Assembly (NCBI GenBank): GCA_023415375.1
Contig: JAEZKW010000147.1
Location: 1 to 22,002, forward strand
DNA length: 22,002 bases
Reading direction: 5' to 3'
Source: Bacillota bacterium
Lineage (GTDB): Bacteria > Bacillota > UBA4882 > UBA8346
Shown here: one piece after another, positions 1 to 7,928 of the stretch
Layout: each line of letters opens with the position of its first letter
Numbering within the stretch: position 1 is the stretch's first letter
Position numbers and translations under genes: made by a program
Notes under the pieces: model-generated
Databases searched by the model: none
What the model saw: only the letters and a program-made list of their open reading frames with translations
What the model was told of the DNA's origin: nothing

Positions 1-54
1 CGGTTTTTCTAAAGTAAATTAATCTATACTGTACAAAATATTTGAGGTAAAAAA

Positions 55-648
55 ATGGGTAATCTAGTTAACGACAAACAGAAGAAAATAATGGACGATA
101 TCAAGATGAACCAGTTTGGCCAACGGATCCGAACAGCACGGGAGCATAAAAAGCTAACCCTTGATGAATTGGCCTTGAGAACGGGTTTGACGAAAAGCTT
201 CCTTTCTCAGGTTGAAAGAGGCAAGAGTAATCCCTCCCTTGCTTCGATTCGACTTATCGTGCATGAATTGAATATCCCTTTGGTATCTTTGCTTGAAAAT
301 CAAACGAAAAATCTTTCGGGTGTTGTTGTAAGAAAAAACAAGCGTAAAAATTTTAGGCTTCCGGATTCGACTTTAGAATTCGAATTGCTCACGCCCGATT
401 TAAAGCGGCAAATGGAGATCATTCGGGTGATTGCGCCGCCGGGGGGGAGATCGGAATTCATGGCCCATGAAGGCGAGGAATGGGGCTATGTTGCTAAAGG
501 CCGGATCCATTTGACCGTTGGAAATGAAGAATTTGAACTTGAGGCAGGCGATACTGCTTATTATTCAAGTGAAATTCCGCATGGATGGGTGAATGAAACC
601 GAAGATGAAGCAGAATTGATTTGGGCGATTACCCCACCATCATTCTAG
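55..648 (+). CDS. XRE-family transcriptional regulator with C-terminal cupin domain
   Basis: This is probably the DNA-binding regulator of the downstream sugar operon. Residues about 21-76 form a helix-turn-helix of the HTH_3/XRE type, with the recognition-helix region LTKSFLSQVERGKSNPSL at 45-62. Residues about 120-190 form a small cupin barrel, with candidate metal or ligand residues H138, E142 and H176. This HTH-plus-cupin layout, near 180-200 residues, is usual for regulators that sense a small metabolite through the cupin. The start at ATG 55 follows GAGGT at 44-48; internal ATGs at codons 13 and 18 have poorer sites. The next gene starts 28 bases downstream on the same strand, so local regulation is inferred. 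Ligand and operator are unknown. Confidence 0.9.
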   Translation: MGNLVNDKQKKIMDDIKMNQFGQRIRTAREHKKLTLDELALRTGLTKSFLSQVERGKSNPSLASIRLIVHELNIPLVSLLENQTKNLSGVVVRKNKRKNFRLPDSTLEFELLTPDLKRQMEIIRVIAPPGGRSEFMAHEGEEWGYVAKGRIHLTVGNEEFELEAGDTAYYSSEIPHGWVNETEDEAELIWAITPPSF

Positions 649-676
649 ATTCGCGTTGGTATTATAGGAGAAAAAC

Positions 677-1603
677 ATGGCAGCAGGAATTGTCTTGTCA
701 CTAATTGGAACCATTTTTCATGTATCGTTTATGGTTCCACGGCGTTATTGCGCCTGCGTTGTTAAGTATTACTACACTTCGTTAACTGCTGGTGCTATAT
801 TCGGTGGTATCGTCATTGAATACTTTCGTTCGTTCTTTGGCCAACGTTTGGGTTTACCCGTTAATTTAACTACATTATTGGCTGGGATAATATTAGGAAT
901 TACTTGGGCAATTGCTTGTTTTACGTATATACAGGGTACAGAGTTAATTGGATTGTCGCGCGCAACCGCGCTAAAGAATTATACGGCTGTTATCGGATTG
1001 CTGATTGGGATCATTGGATTTGGTGAGTTTCGACAGATGAGTTGGTTCATGTTTGATCTCGTGTTAGTAGGATGTCTCGTGATGATGGGAGCCGGGGCTG
1101 TTTTGGCCCATACTCTACCGGCGGGTCAATTGGCTTCTGCCAATAAATGGCGAGGGATTTTATACAGCTTGGTGGCGGCGGTGTTTTTTGCCATTTATGC
1201 AACGGAAGTTAAACTGGTAGCTCCCCGGATCATGACGGTGGACCACATTCCCCTGGCTACCGCTTGGGGAGGCTTTTTGGGGGCTGGCGCTTTACTATAT
1301 TTTACCAAAGGGAAAAAGGGAGTTATCGATTGGTTCCGAATGCCGGCTATTGAACATTGCTGTGCGGTGGCTAGCGGCTTTTTATGGCTGATGGGTACGT
1401 ATTGTATGACTGCGGGGATCCAGTTGGCGGGAATAGGAATTGCTTGGGCGGTAACGCCGTTCGGAACAGTTTTTTCAGTGCTGATTGGATTGAAAATCTT
1501 TCATGAAATTGAACCCTATCGGCAACGAACAAAATTACGATTGGGAATCATCGGCTCATTAGCTTCGGTTATCTTATTATTATTTATCTTTAAACCTAGT
1601 TAA
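677..1603 (+). CDS. GRP/DMT-superfamily sugar permease-like membrane protein
   Basis: A polytopic inner-membrane protein of 308 residues made almost wholly of hydrophobic segments (about ten). The stretch GLSRATALKNYTAVIGLLIG, followed by IIGFGEF, resembles the conserved loop of the glucose/rhamnose uptake (GRP, RhaT-like) branch of the drug/metabolite transporter superfamily. Two halves of similar topology are visible, with a hydrophilic break near residues 210-222. The start ATG follows TAGGAGAAAAAC. It sits between the regulator and the first dehydrogenase in a tight same-strand array. This suggests uptake or efflux of the operon's substrate or product, alongside the ABC importer encoded further on. 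The first 35 residues match the family less clearly. Substrate and transport direction are not readable. Confidence 0.75.
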   Translation: MAAGIVLSLIGTIFHVSFMVPRRYCACVVKYYYTSLTAGAIFGGIVIEYFRSFFGQRLGLPVNLTTLLAGIILGITWAIACFTYIQGTELIGLSRATALKNYTAVIGLLIGIIGFGEFRQMSWFMFDLVLVGCLVMMGAGAVLAHTLPAGQLASANKWRGILYSLVAAVFFAIYATEVKLVAPRIMTVDHIPLATAWGGFLGAGALLYFTKGKKGVIDWFRMPAIEHCCAVASGFLWLMGTYCMTAGIQLAGIGIAWAVTPFGTVFSVLIGLKIFHEIEPYRQRTKLRLGIIGSLASVILLLFIFKPS

Positions 1604-1654
1604 AAGAAATGGAGTAAGACGGTTAAAAACATATAACAGAAAGAAGTGAATCCA

Positions 1655-2671
1655 ATGCAAGCAGCAGTAATTAAAGAATTTAACAAACCGATTGCCATCA
1701 CTGAAGTTCCCAAGCCTCAGCCGGGTTATGGCGAAGTTTTGATCAAGGTGAAGTCAGCCGGGTTGTGCACCACCGATCAACATATATTAGAAGGCCGGAT
1801 TTCAACGGTGCAATTGCCGCATATTCCAGGCCATGAAGGGGCCGGTGTTATTGAAGCTTTGGGAGAAGGAGTCCATGGCTGGCAAATTGGTGAGCGAGTC
1901 ACTTCCAGTATTTACGTCACTTGCAATCAATGCCGTTTTTGTTATACGGGACATGAGAATATGTGTCTTAATGTTACCCGGATTGGGTTTGAACGGAACG
2001 GATTTTTTAGTGAGTATGTGGTAGCGCCTCAAGAAAATTTGTTTAAAATTCCAGACAGTTTAGGCTTCGAGGAAGCTTGCATTTTACCGGATGCGGGAGC
2101 CTGTATCCTGCATGCCATTCGTAATAAAGCTCAGGTTAAAGCGGGCGATTATGTGGTGGTCATTGGCGCCACCGGCGGCCTGGGAATGCAAGCCATACAG
2201 ATTTTAAAAATGATGGGCGCCATAGTCATTGCCACCAGCCGTGACGATCAACGTTTGGATTACGCTGCCCAGTTAGGCGCTGATTATTTGATTAATACCA
2301 AACGCCGAGATTTAGTTACTACGGTAAAATCAATCACTGGAATCGGCGCTGATGTCGTTATTGATAATGTCGGTTTAAGCAGTACGGTAGCTCAATCGGT
2401 GCAATTAACCCGCCGTTGCGGCAAGATTATTATCGTTGGCTATTTAGCGAATGAATTTACCGCGGATCTATTTAAACTTTTTATGGATGAAATTGAAATC
2501 ATCGGTTGCCGCGCTAGCCTTAGGCAGGATTTAGCCGATATGATCCGCTGGTCGGCGGACGGTCGGATTAAACCATATATCAGTAATCGTTATCCTTTAA
2601 CCGCGATCAACGAGGCATTAGCTGATCTTGGCAATGGCAGGGTTATCGGCCGTTGCGTAATTATTCCGTGA
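1655..2671 (+). CDS. Zinc-dependent medium-chain dehydrogenase (alcohol dehydrogenase-like)
   Basis: An NAD(P)-dependent zinc alcohol/polyol dehydrogenase of the MDR superfamily. From ATG 1655, catalytic-zinc residues are C38 and H60-E61 in a PGHE motif. The structural-zinc loop has four cysteines at 90, 93, 96 and 104. A Rossmann-fold glycine motif GATGGLG starts at 171. About 338 residues is the usual length. I prefer ATG 1655 because AGAAGTGA lies 5-6 bases upstream; a GTG at 1646 in the same frame would add three residues. It probably oxidises a sugar or polyol hydroxyl group. The operon holds a second MDR (5897-6988) that differs clearly in sequence, so two distinct oxidation steps are plausible. 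Exact substrate unknown. Confidence 0.9.
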   Translation: MQAAVIKEFNKPIAITEVPKPQPGYGEVLIKVKSAGLCTTDQHILEGRISTVQLPHIPGHEGAGVIEALGEGVHGWQIGERVTSSIYVTCNQCRFCYTGHENMCLNVTRIGFERNGFFSEYVVAPQENLFKIPDSLGFEEACILPDAGACILHAIRNKAQVKAGDYVVVIGATGGLGMQAIQILKMMGAIVIATSRDDQRLDYAAQLGADYLINTKRRDLVTTVKSITGIGADVVIDNVGLSSTVAQSVQLTRRCGKIIIVGYLANEFTADLFKLFMDEIEIIGCRASLRQDLADMIRWSADGRIKPYISNRYPLTAINEALADLGNGRVIGRCVIIP

Positions 2672-2676
2672 TCAAC

Positions 2677-2690
2677 TAAAACCGCTTCCA
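2677..2690. promoter_or_regulatory. Candidate cre-like catabolite repression site
   Basis: TAAAACCGCTTCCA matches the palindromic CcpA-site pattern TGAAAGCGCTTTCA at 11 of 14 positions by hand alignment, including the central CGCTT core. The second-position G is replaced by A. It lies directly after the first dehydrogenase gene and about 80 bases before the ABC binding-protein gene, a sensible place for catabolite control of an internal promoter. No clear promoter was found here, so the call is tentative. Confidence 0.3.
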
Positions 2691-2767
2691 AAATCCCGGG
2701 GTGAAAGGAGGAGGTGGTATCACAAACTCAAACTTGATGTTGGTGTTCAAAAAAAGGAGGGAAATAA

Positions 2768-4060
2768 ATGAAAAAAACACATCTTTTATTATCTGCCATG
2801 TTGATTTTGGTTTTGGCCTTCTCAAGTGTCATTAAAGCTGAATCGCCTATTACTTTACGGTTTTGGATTCATCAGCATCCCCCGGAAGTCCAGTACATTC
2901 AGAATGTGTTAATACCGGAGTTTAAAAAGACACATCCTAATGTTACTATTGAATTTTCGTATTTCCCGGGCAAAGATTATGTAGAAAAGCTAATGGTAGC
3001 TAGCGCCACTGGAACCGGCCCCGATTGCTTCGACTTGGGTGACTATTATTATCCCGGTTTCGTTGCCAAGAAATTACTGGCGCCGGTCGATCCCACCGCA
3101 TTTGGGCACAAAACTGTGGCTGAATTGGAAAAGACCTATCTCAAAGGTAGTCTTTCCGGTATGAAATTCAAGAATCAGTTATATGGGATTCCTATTCAGC
3201 AAAATTCGTTTAGTTTGTTAATTAATACGAAACTTTTTAAAGAAGCGGGTCTGGATCCCCAAAAAGATTGCCCGAAGACCTGGGCGGACATCGCGCGCGT
3301 CGCTCAAAAATTAGTCAAGTACAAGGATGGCCGGATGATTCAGGAAGGATTTGACCTGCCGTATAATGGTCCGTATTGGGCGATGTTTACGTTTGATCCG
3401 TTGATCCGGCAATTCGGTGGTTCAGTATTAACTTCCGATGGCAAGAAAGCCGCTTTAAACAGCAAAGCTGGGGTCGCTGCCCTAACGATGTGGCAAGATT
3501 TGCTCTATAAACATAAAGTCGGGGACCCGAACATAACAACAGCCACCGCCGCAGTTCCTAATGAGGACTTCACCGAAGGCAAGGTGGCCATGTGGACTAC
3601 CGGTCCGTGGGCATTGGATCAGGTGAAAGTAAATCCTGAGGTTTATCAGAATACTATTGTTGTACCTTATCCTCAAGCCAATCCTGCAAAGCCGGCCACC
3701 ATGCAATATGGTTTCTCATGGAGTGTTAGCTCCGGGATCAAGGATTCCCAAGTGAAAAAAGCCGCTTGGGACTGGATTGCCATGGCGTCCTCCCGTCCCA
3801 CCGACTGGTTGTTGAAATTGGGTTTCCCGCAACCGAAATTGGACTGGTACAAGTCGAAAGAAGCTCAGAGTTTCCCGTTCCTGGATGTTTGGATGGACGA
3901 TTTATCCCAGGCGAATTGTTTACCACGTTCGGAATATTATGACGAGGTTAGTTCATCGGTTGACCGCGCTATCCAACGGTGTATGTTCTCCAAGATGAAT
4001 CCGAAACAATCGTTGGATATTGCTGCTAAGGAGATTAACAAAGTTCTATCCGGAAATTAA
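2768..4060 (+). CDS. Sugar ABC transporter substrate-binding protein (family 1)
   Basis: The exported ligand-binding component of a carbohydrate ABC importer. The first 24 residues are a signal peptide: KK near the start, a hydrophobic core, and IKA before ES as a type I cleavage site. There is no lipobox cysteine, which is unusual for a Gram-positive binding protein, where a lipid anchor is expected. The mature part begins TLRFWIHQHPP and has the family-1 features of a PEFKKTHPNV segment near the start and a PSA-like hinge region with GPWALDQVK. Its 430 residues are normal for the family. A strong AGGAGG lies 6-8 bases before the ATG. Two permease genes follow. Within the operon it probably delivers the sugar oxidised by the neighbouring enzymes. 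Confidence 0.9.
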   Translation: MKKTHLLLSAMLILVLAFSSVIKAESPITLRFWIHQHPPEVQYIQNVLIPEFKKTHPNVTIEFSYFPGKDYVEKLMVASATGTGPDCFDLGDYYYPGFVAKKLLAPVDPTAFGHKTVAELEKTYLKGSLSGMKFKNQLYGIPIQQNSFSLLINTKLFKEAGLDPQKDCPKTWADIARVAQKLVKYKDGRMIQEGFDLPYNGPYWAMFTFDPLIRQFGGSVLTSDGKKAALNSKAGVAALTMWQDLLYKHKVGDPNITTATAAVPNEDFTEGKVAMWTTGPWALDQVKVNPEVYQNTIVVPYPQANPAKPATMQYGFSWSVSSGIKDSQVKKAAWDWIAMASSRPTDWLLKLGFPQPKLDWYKSKEAQSFPFLDVWMDDLSQANCLPRSEYYDEVSSSVDRAIQRCMFSKMNPKQSLDIAAKEINKVLSGN

Positions 4061-4071
4061 TAAGTATGTAA

Positions 4072-4104
4072 AGATAAGGATTCGGGCAGCCCGGATCCTT
4101 ATCT
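4072..4104 (+). repeat. Intergenic mRNA hairpin between binding-protein and permease genes
   Basis: AGATAAGGATTCGGG pairs with CCCGGATCCTTATCT across a CAG loop. The stem is 15 base pairs with one G-U pair. No U-tract follows, so it does not look like a full terminator. Such a hairpin after a binding-protein gene commonly protects the upstream transcript from 3' exonucleases, giving more binding protein than permease. That role is inferred. Confidence 0.7.
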
Positions 4105-4126
4105 AAGGTAATGGGGAGGGATTGTA

Positions 4127-5014
4127 ATGAACAATAGTATCGCCAGGCCCAAAGGATCATTTCAACTTGGGATCAATTTATGGGGAATCGCTTTTATCCT
4201 ACCGGCTATCTTCTATTTTATTATTTTCAAATTTTATCCAATGCTTAAGGCTTTTTATATCAGTTTTTTTAAGTCGGATCTGATTAGTCAAGATATTTTC
4301 GTTGGTTTTGGCAATTACCTTGCGCTCGCTGGCGACAGCCTATTTTGGCAGTCAATTGGCGCTTCGGTTTATTATGTGGCTGGGACCTGTATTCCAATTT
4401 GGATCTTCGGTCTCGCCTTAGCGTTACTAATCTCTAAGCTGGGTCGCGGGAAGAATATTATTCGTTTATTATATTTTATACCGGTCATTATGTCGCAGAT
4501 TCCAGTCGCTTTAGTTTGGAAATTTATGTACCATCCATTAGGACTTATTAATACATTACTGCATAGCTTTGGGATTGGACAACTTAATTGGTTAACCGAT
4601 GCGCACCTGGCGATGCCCGCTTTGCTAATCCCCGGTATCTGGCGGGGTACTCCCTATTTCATGATTATCTTTTTAGCTGGGTTGGAGGCCATTCCCGAAC
4701 AATATTATGAAGCGGCGCGAATTGATGGCGCTACGGGTTGGAAGGCTTTTCGTCACATTACATTGCCGTTGTTAAAAAACACCACCGTTTTAGTAATTAT
4801 TATGTCATTAATTATTGGCCTAAAAGTCTTTTTAAATCCGATGGTCATGACCGGCGGCGGTCCTGCGGGCGCAACCCGAGTGTTACCCCTATTGATTTAT
4901 CAAACCGGTTTCCAGTTTTTCAAAATTGGTTATGCCTCGGCTATGTCAATACTGATGTTTGGGGCAGTTATGCTGCTAACGCTCTTACAATTCAAGATTT
5001 TTAAAGCCGAATGA
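4127..5014 (+). CDS. Sugar ABC transporter permease (MalF/UgpA type)
   Basis: First membrane subunit of the carbohydrate importer. It has a short polar N-terminus and about six membrane segments. The cytoplasmic EAA loop is at residues about 195-215 (EAARIDGATGWKAFRH, then ITLPLL); this loop docks on the ATPase subunit. Its 295 residues are typical of the binding-protein-dependent permease family in CUT1 importers. The ATG follows GGGGAGGG. It starts 66 bases after the binding-protein gene, across the hairpin at 4072-4104, and 12 bases before the partner permease. No ATPase gene is present in the window, so a shared MsmX/UgpC-like ATPase encoded elsewhere is expected, as is common in Bacillota. 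Confidence 0.93.
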   Translation: MNNSIARPKGSFQLGINLWGIAFILPAIFYFIIFKFYPMLKAFYISFFKSDLISQDIFVGFGNYLALAGDSLFWQSIGASVYYVAGTCIPIWIFGLALALLISKLGRGKNIIRLLYFIPVIMSQIPVALVWKFMYHPLGLINTLLHSFGIGQLNWLTDAHLAMPALLIPGIWRGTPYFMIIFLAGLEAIPEQYYEAARIDGATGWKAFRHITLPLLKNTTVLVIIMSLIIGLKVFLNPMVMTGGGPAGATRVLPLLIYQTGFQFFKIGYASAMSILMFGAVMLLTLLQFKIFKAE

Positions 5015-5026
5015 AAGGAGAATTCG

Positions 5027-5857
5027 ATGAAAACGCAACGAATGAAGGCCCTAAATGGGATTTATTATACGATCGCGATTGCCGGAGCGTTAATAATCGT
5101 GATACCGTTTTTTTGGATGATATCGACTTCACTGAAAAGTGTGAATGAAGTTTTTGCGATTCCAATCGAATGGGTACCGAAAGTTTTTCAATGGGGAAAC
5201 TATGTTACAGCCTTTTCCCGCTATGATTTTCTTTCCTACTTTAAAAATAGCATTTTCGTTTCAATCAGTGTCACGGTATTAAACTTGTTAATCTGTGCTT
5301 TTGCCGGTTATAGCCTGGCCAAATTTAAATACCGGGGACGCAAAGCGTTATTTATTATTATTTTAGCTACCATGATGCTGCCGTTGGAAGTCTTAATGGT
5401 ACCTTTGTTTTTGATTACCAAACAATTGAATATGTTAAATTCATTGCAGGGACAAATTATTCCGATGGCAGTTGATGCATTCGGCATATTTTTAATGCGC
5501 CAATTCATGTTGGAAATACCGGATTCTTTACTGGAATCATCACGAATTGACGGCGCTTCGGAACTTCGGATTTTTTTCCATGTGGTTATGCCCCTTTCCA
5601 AACCGGCGCTGGCGGCTTTAGGGATCTTTACTTTTAGGGAAATATGGGATGCGTATATTTGGCCGTTACTGATTATTACCCAAGATAACCTGAAAACGGT
5701 GCCTTTGGGCATGACCATGTTTGAGAATGCTTACGTTACCATGTATCATGAGCTAATGGCTATTGCCACAATTGCTGTTTTGCCGATGGTGATTATTTTC
5801 TTCTTTATGCAGAATGCTTTTATCAAGAGCATGACAATGTCGGGTATTAAGGATTGA
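5027..5857 (+). CDS. Sugar ABC transporter permease (MalG/UgpE type)
   Basis: Second membrane subunit of the same importer. It has six predicted membrane segments, the first at about residues 12-32. The typical MalG-like N-terminal motif FFWMISTSLKS precedes a periplasmic loop. The EAA loop is at about 170-190 (ESSRIDGASELRIFFHVVMP). Its 276 residues are typical. AAAGGAG lies a few bases before the ATG, and the gene begins 12 bases after the first permease, so the two should be co-translated and form the heterodimer. The ATPase partner must come from elsewhere in the genome. Confidence 0.93.
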   Translation: MKTQRMKALNGIYYTIAIAGALIIVIPFFWMISTSLKSVNEVFAIPIEWVPKVFQWGNYVTAFSRYDFLSYFKNSIFVSISVTVLNLLICAFAGYSLAKFKYRGRKALFIIILATMMLPLEVLMVPLFLITKQLNMLNSLQGQIIPMAVDAFGIFLMRQFMLEIPDSLLESSRIDGASELRIFFHVVMPLSKPALAALGIFTFREIWDAYIWPLLIITQDNLKTVPLGMTMFENAYVTMYHELMAIATIAVLPMVIIFFFMQNAFIKSMTMSGIKD

Positions 5858-5896
5858 TATATCGGTATAAATTCGATATCTATGGGGGGTTTTAAC

Positions 5897-6988
5897 GTGA
5901 TATATGATATTCCTGAGACGATGAGAGCAATGGTGCTTACCAAGCCCGGAGAATTTGAGGTCCAAACGGTACCAGTTCCTAAACCCGGTCCTGAGGAAGT
6001 CCTCTGCCGAATCGGCGGGGTGGCTATCTGCGGAAGTGATCCTGAAATTATAAGAGGTGATTTAGCCGGCTCTTGGCCCCCGTTTTATCCATTTATTCCC
6101 GGTCATGAATGGGCCGGAAGAGTGGTGGCTGTGGGTGAGGGAGTGACTTCATTTAAAGTTGGCGACCGAGTGGCTGGTGAAGCCCATAAAGGATGCGGCC
6201 ATTGCCGGAATTGTTTAAATGGCCGTTATACCCTGTGTTTAAATTATGGTAAACCGGAAAGCGGACACCGTCATTATGGCTTCGTCACCAACGGTGCTTA
6301 TGCCCAGTATTGCACTTATCATATCAAGAGCATTACCCCTATGCCGGATAATGTTACATATGCTGAAGCTGCGATGGCCGATACGGCAGGAGTAGCATTG
6401 CATGGATTGGAACTGGCGGGGATTGTTGCCGGCAGCACCGTAGCAATTATCGGACCGGGGCCAATTGGGATGATGGCGATGAAAATTGCCAAAGCATTAG
6501 GAGCCGCTAAAGTAATCGTAGTCGGACGGGGTTCGCGATTGGAGTCTGCCGGTAAACTTGGTTGTGATGCCACGGTTGACTTCACTAAATGTGATCCGAT
6601 TGAAAAAGTACGGGAGTTGACCGGAGGATTTGGGGTTGATACTTGCGTTGAATGTTCCGGTGCTGTTGGTACTTTAAACCAAAGTATTCGGATGGTTAAT
6701 AAAGGCGGGCATGTCGTTTTACTCGGGGTAGCTAAAGATGGCGTTATGGAAGAAATTCCTTTTAAATATACCACTCATAATGAAATTACCATTCACGGTT
6801 CCCGCGCCAACCCCAATGTGGGCTGGAAAATTATGAACCTTATTTCTGGCGGTAATATTCATGTCAAAGATTTGGTGACGCACACATTTGATTTGGAAAA
6901 TGTCGCCGAGGCGTTTGACACCTTTATTAAACGAAAAGACGGGGCGATGAAGGTGGTTATTTATCCAAATGGCGGTGAGCAAATATGA
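5897..6988 (+). CDS. Zinc-dependent polyol/sugar dehydrogenase (MDR family)
   Basis: A second zinc MDR, closer to the threonine/sorbitol/idonate dehydrogenase type. From GTG 5897 the catalytic-zinc residues are C45 and H70-E71 (PGHEWAG). The structural-zinc cysteines are C100, C103, C106 and C114, and the Rossmann motif GPGPIG lies at 186-191. I chose GTG 5897 because GGGGGG at 5884-5889 sits 7 bases upstream; ATG 5882 has no ribosome binding site, and a later ATG at 5936 would remove conserved sequence. The length is 363 residues. It follows the permeases by about 40 bases and overlaps the next gene by four (ATGA). It likely oxidises the imported sugar or polyol with NAD(P). Substrate unknown. 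Confidence 0.9.
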   Translation: MIYDIPETMRAMVLTKPGEFEVQTVPVPKPGPEEVLCRIGGVAICGSDPEIIRGDLAGSWPPFYPFIPGHEWAGRVVAVGEGVTSFKVGDRVAGEAHKGCGHCRNCLNGRYTLCLNYGKPESGHRHYGFVTNGAYAQYCTYHIKSITPMPDNVTYAEAAMADTAGVALHGLELAGIVAGSTVAIIGPGPIGMMAMKIAKALGAAKVIVVGRGSRLESAGKLGCDATVDFTKCDPIEKVRELTGGFGVDTCVECSGAVGTLNQSIRMVNKGGHVVLLGVAKDGVMEEIPFKYTTHNEITIHGSRANPNVGWKIMNLISGGNIHVKDLVTHTFDLENVAEAFDTFIKRKDGAMKVVIYPNGGEQI

Positions 6989-7920
6989 ATAGAGATTGCG
7001 TCCTGATAGTTGGTAGTGGGCTCATGGGGAGTGGTATCGCTGCTATAAGCGCGCTGGCCGGGAATAAAACGATTCTGGTGGATACCACTATCCAAAAAGC
7101 TGAAACAGGAATTGCCAATGCCATTAACAATATTCACGAACTTGTGGCAAATGATCTTGCCAATAAAGAGGCGGCCAGCCACGGAAAAGACTTATTAATA
7201 CCGTCCGAAAATTTGGATGAGTCGCTTCAGCAAGCTAAAATGGTGATTGAGGCCATCTATGAAAATTTACAAGCCAAACAAGAACTCTTCGAAAAGATGG
7301 ACAGGCAATTACCGGTGGAGGTTCCCATTCTCTCAAATACCTCCGGACTAAGGATCACCGATATTGCCGCCAGGGTCAAACATCCTGGCAGAACTGTAAC
7401 AACCCATTTTTGGTTTCCTGCCCATCTGGTGCCCTTGGTTGAGGTGGTCATGGGAGATCAAACCGACGAGGTTGTAGCGGTTGCGGTGAAGGAGACTTTG
7501 GCAAAGTGGGGCAAAGCTCCGGTGTTAGTCAGAAAGGACTTACCGGGTCAACTGGCCAACCGGATTCTTCAGGCGGTGATTCGGGAGGCTGTCAACATCG
7601 TGGCAACGGGATTAGCTTCCCCTGAGGATGTCGATACTGCGGTTAAAATGGGAATGGGAATCAGGTTTCCGGCTTGGGGGCCCTTGGAGCATATTGACGC
7701 GGTCGGGTTGGACTTGGCTGTAGCAGTTCAGGATAGTGTACTACCGGAGATTAGCAGTGCTACTGAAACGAATCGGTATCTGACGGAATTGGTCAATAAC
7801 GGTGATTTGGGATATAAGACCGGGAAGGGGATTTACGACTGGTCGCAAAAGGATATGGCTCAATTGGCCCGGGGACGTAATGAATTTATTATTCATGCCC
7901 TCAAAAAGATCAGGAAGTAG
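6985..7920 (+). CDS. 3-hydroxyacyl-CoA dehydrogenase-family oxidoreductase (possible sugar-acid 3-dehydrogenase)
   Basis: A 311-residue NAD-dependent dehydrogenase with the 3HCDH two-domain fold. The N-terminal Rossmann motif GSGLMGSG is at 10-17. The catalytic-type residues S117, H141, E153 and N192 can be placed in SNTSGL, THFWFPAHLVPLVEVV and QLANRI. The segment after the catalytic His reads HFWFP instead of the usual HFFNP, so the Asn is replaced. That points to a subfamily away from true 3-hydroxybutyryl-CoA dehydrogenase. Members of this fold also include L-gulonate 3-dehydrogenase (CRYL1) and carnitine dehydrogenase, of similar length. Lying between a sugar dehydrogenase and a lactonase, it more plausibly oxidises a sugar acid than an acyl-CoA. 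Its ATG overlaps the upstream stop, indicating translational coupling. Confidence 0.82.
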   Translation: MNRDCVLIVGSGLMGSGIAAISALAGNKTILVDTTIQKAETGIANAINNIHELVANDLANKEAASHGKDLLIPSENLDESLQQAKMVIEAIYENLQAKQELFEKMDRQLPVEVPILSNTSGLRITDIAARVKHPGRTVTTHFWFPAHLVPLVEVVMGDQTDEVVAVAVKETLAKWGKAPVLVRKDLPGQLANRILQAVIREAVNIVATGLASPEDVDTAVKMGMGIRFPAWGPLEHIDAVGLDLAVAVQDSVLPEISSATETNRYLTELVNNGDLGYKTGKGIYDWSQKDMAQLARGRNEFIIHALKKIRK

Positions 7921-7928
7921 TGAATGCC

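Noticed and set aside
21..32. AATCTATACTGT occurs both before the regulator gene (21-32) and before the microprotein (12652-12663), each with a TATACT -10-like core
   Set aside because: Neither copy has a recognisable -35 at proper spacing, and a shared 12-mer in AT-rich DNA over 22 kb is weak evidence for a common control site.
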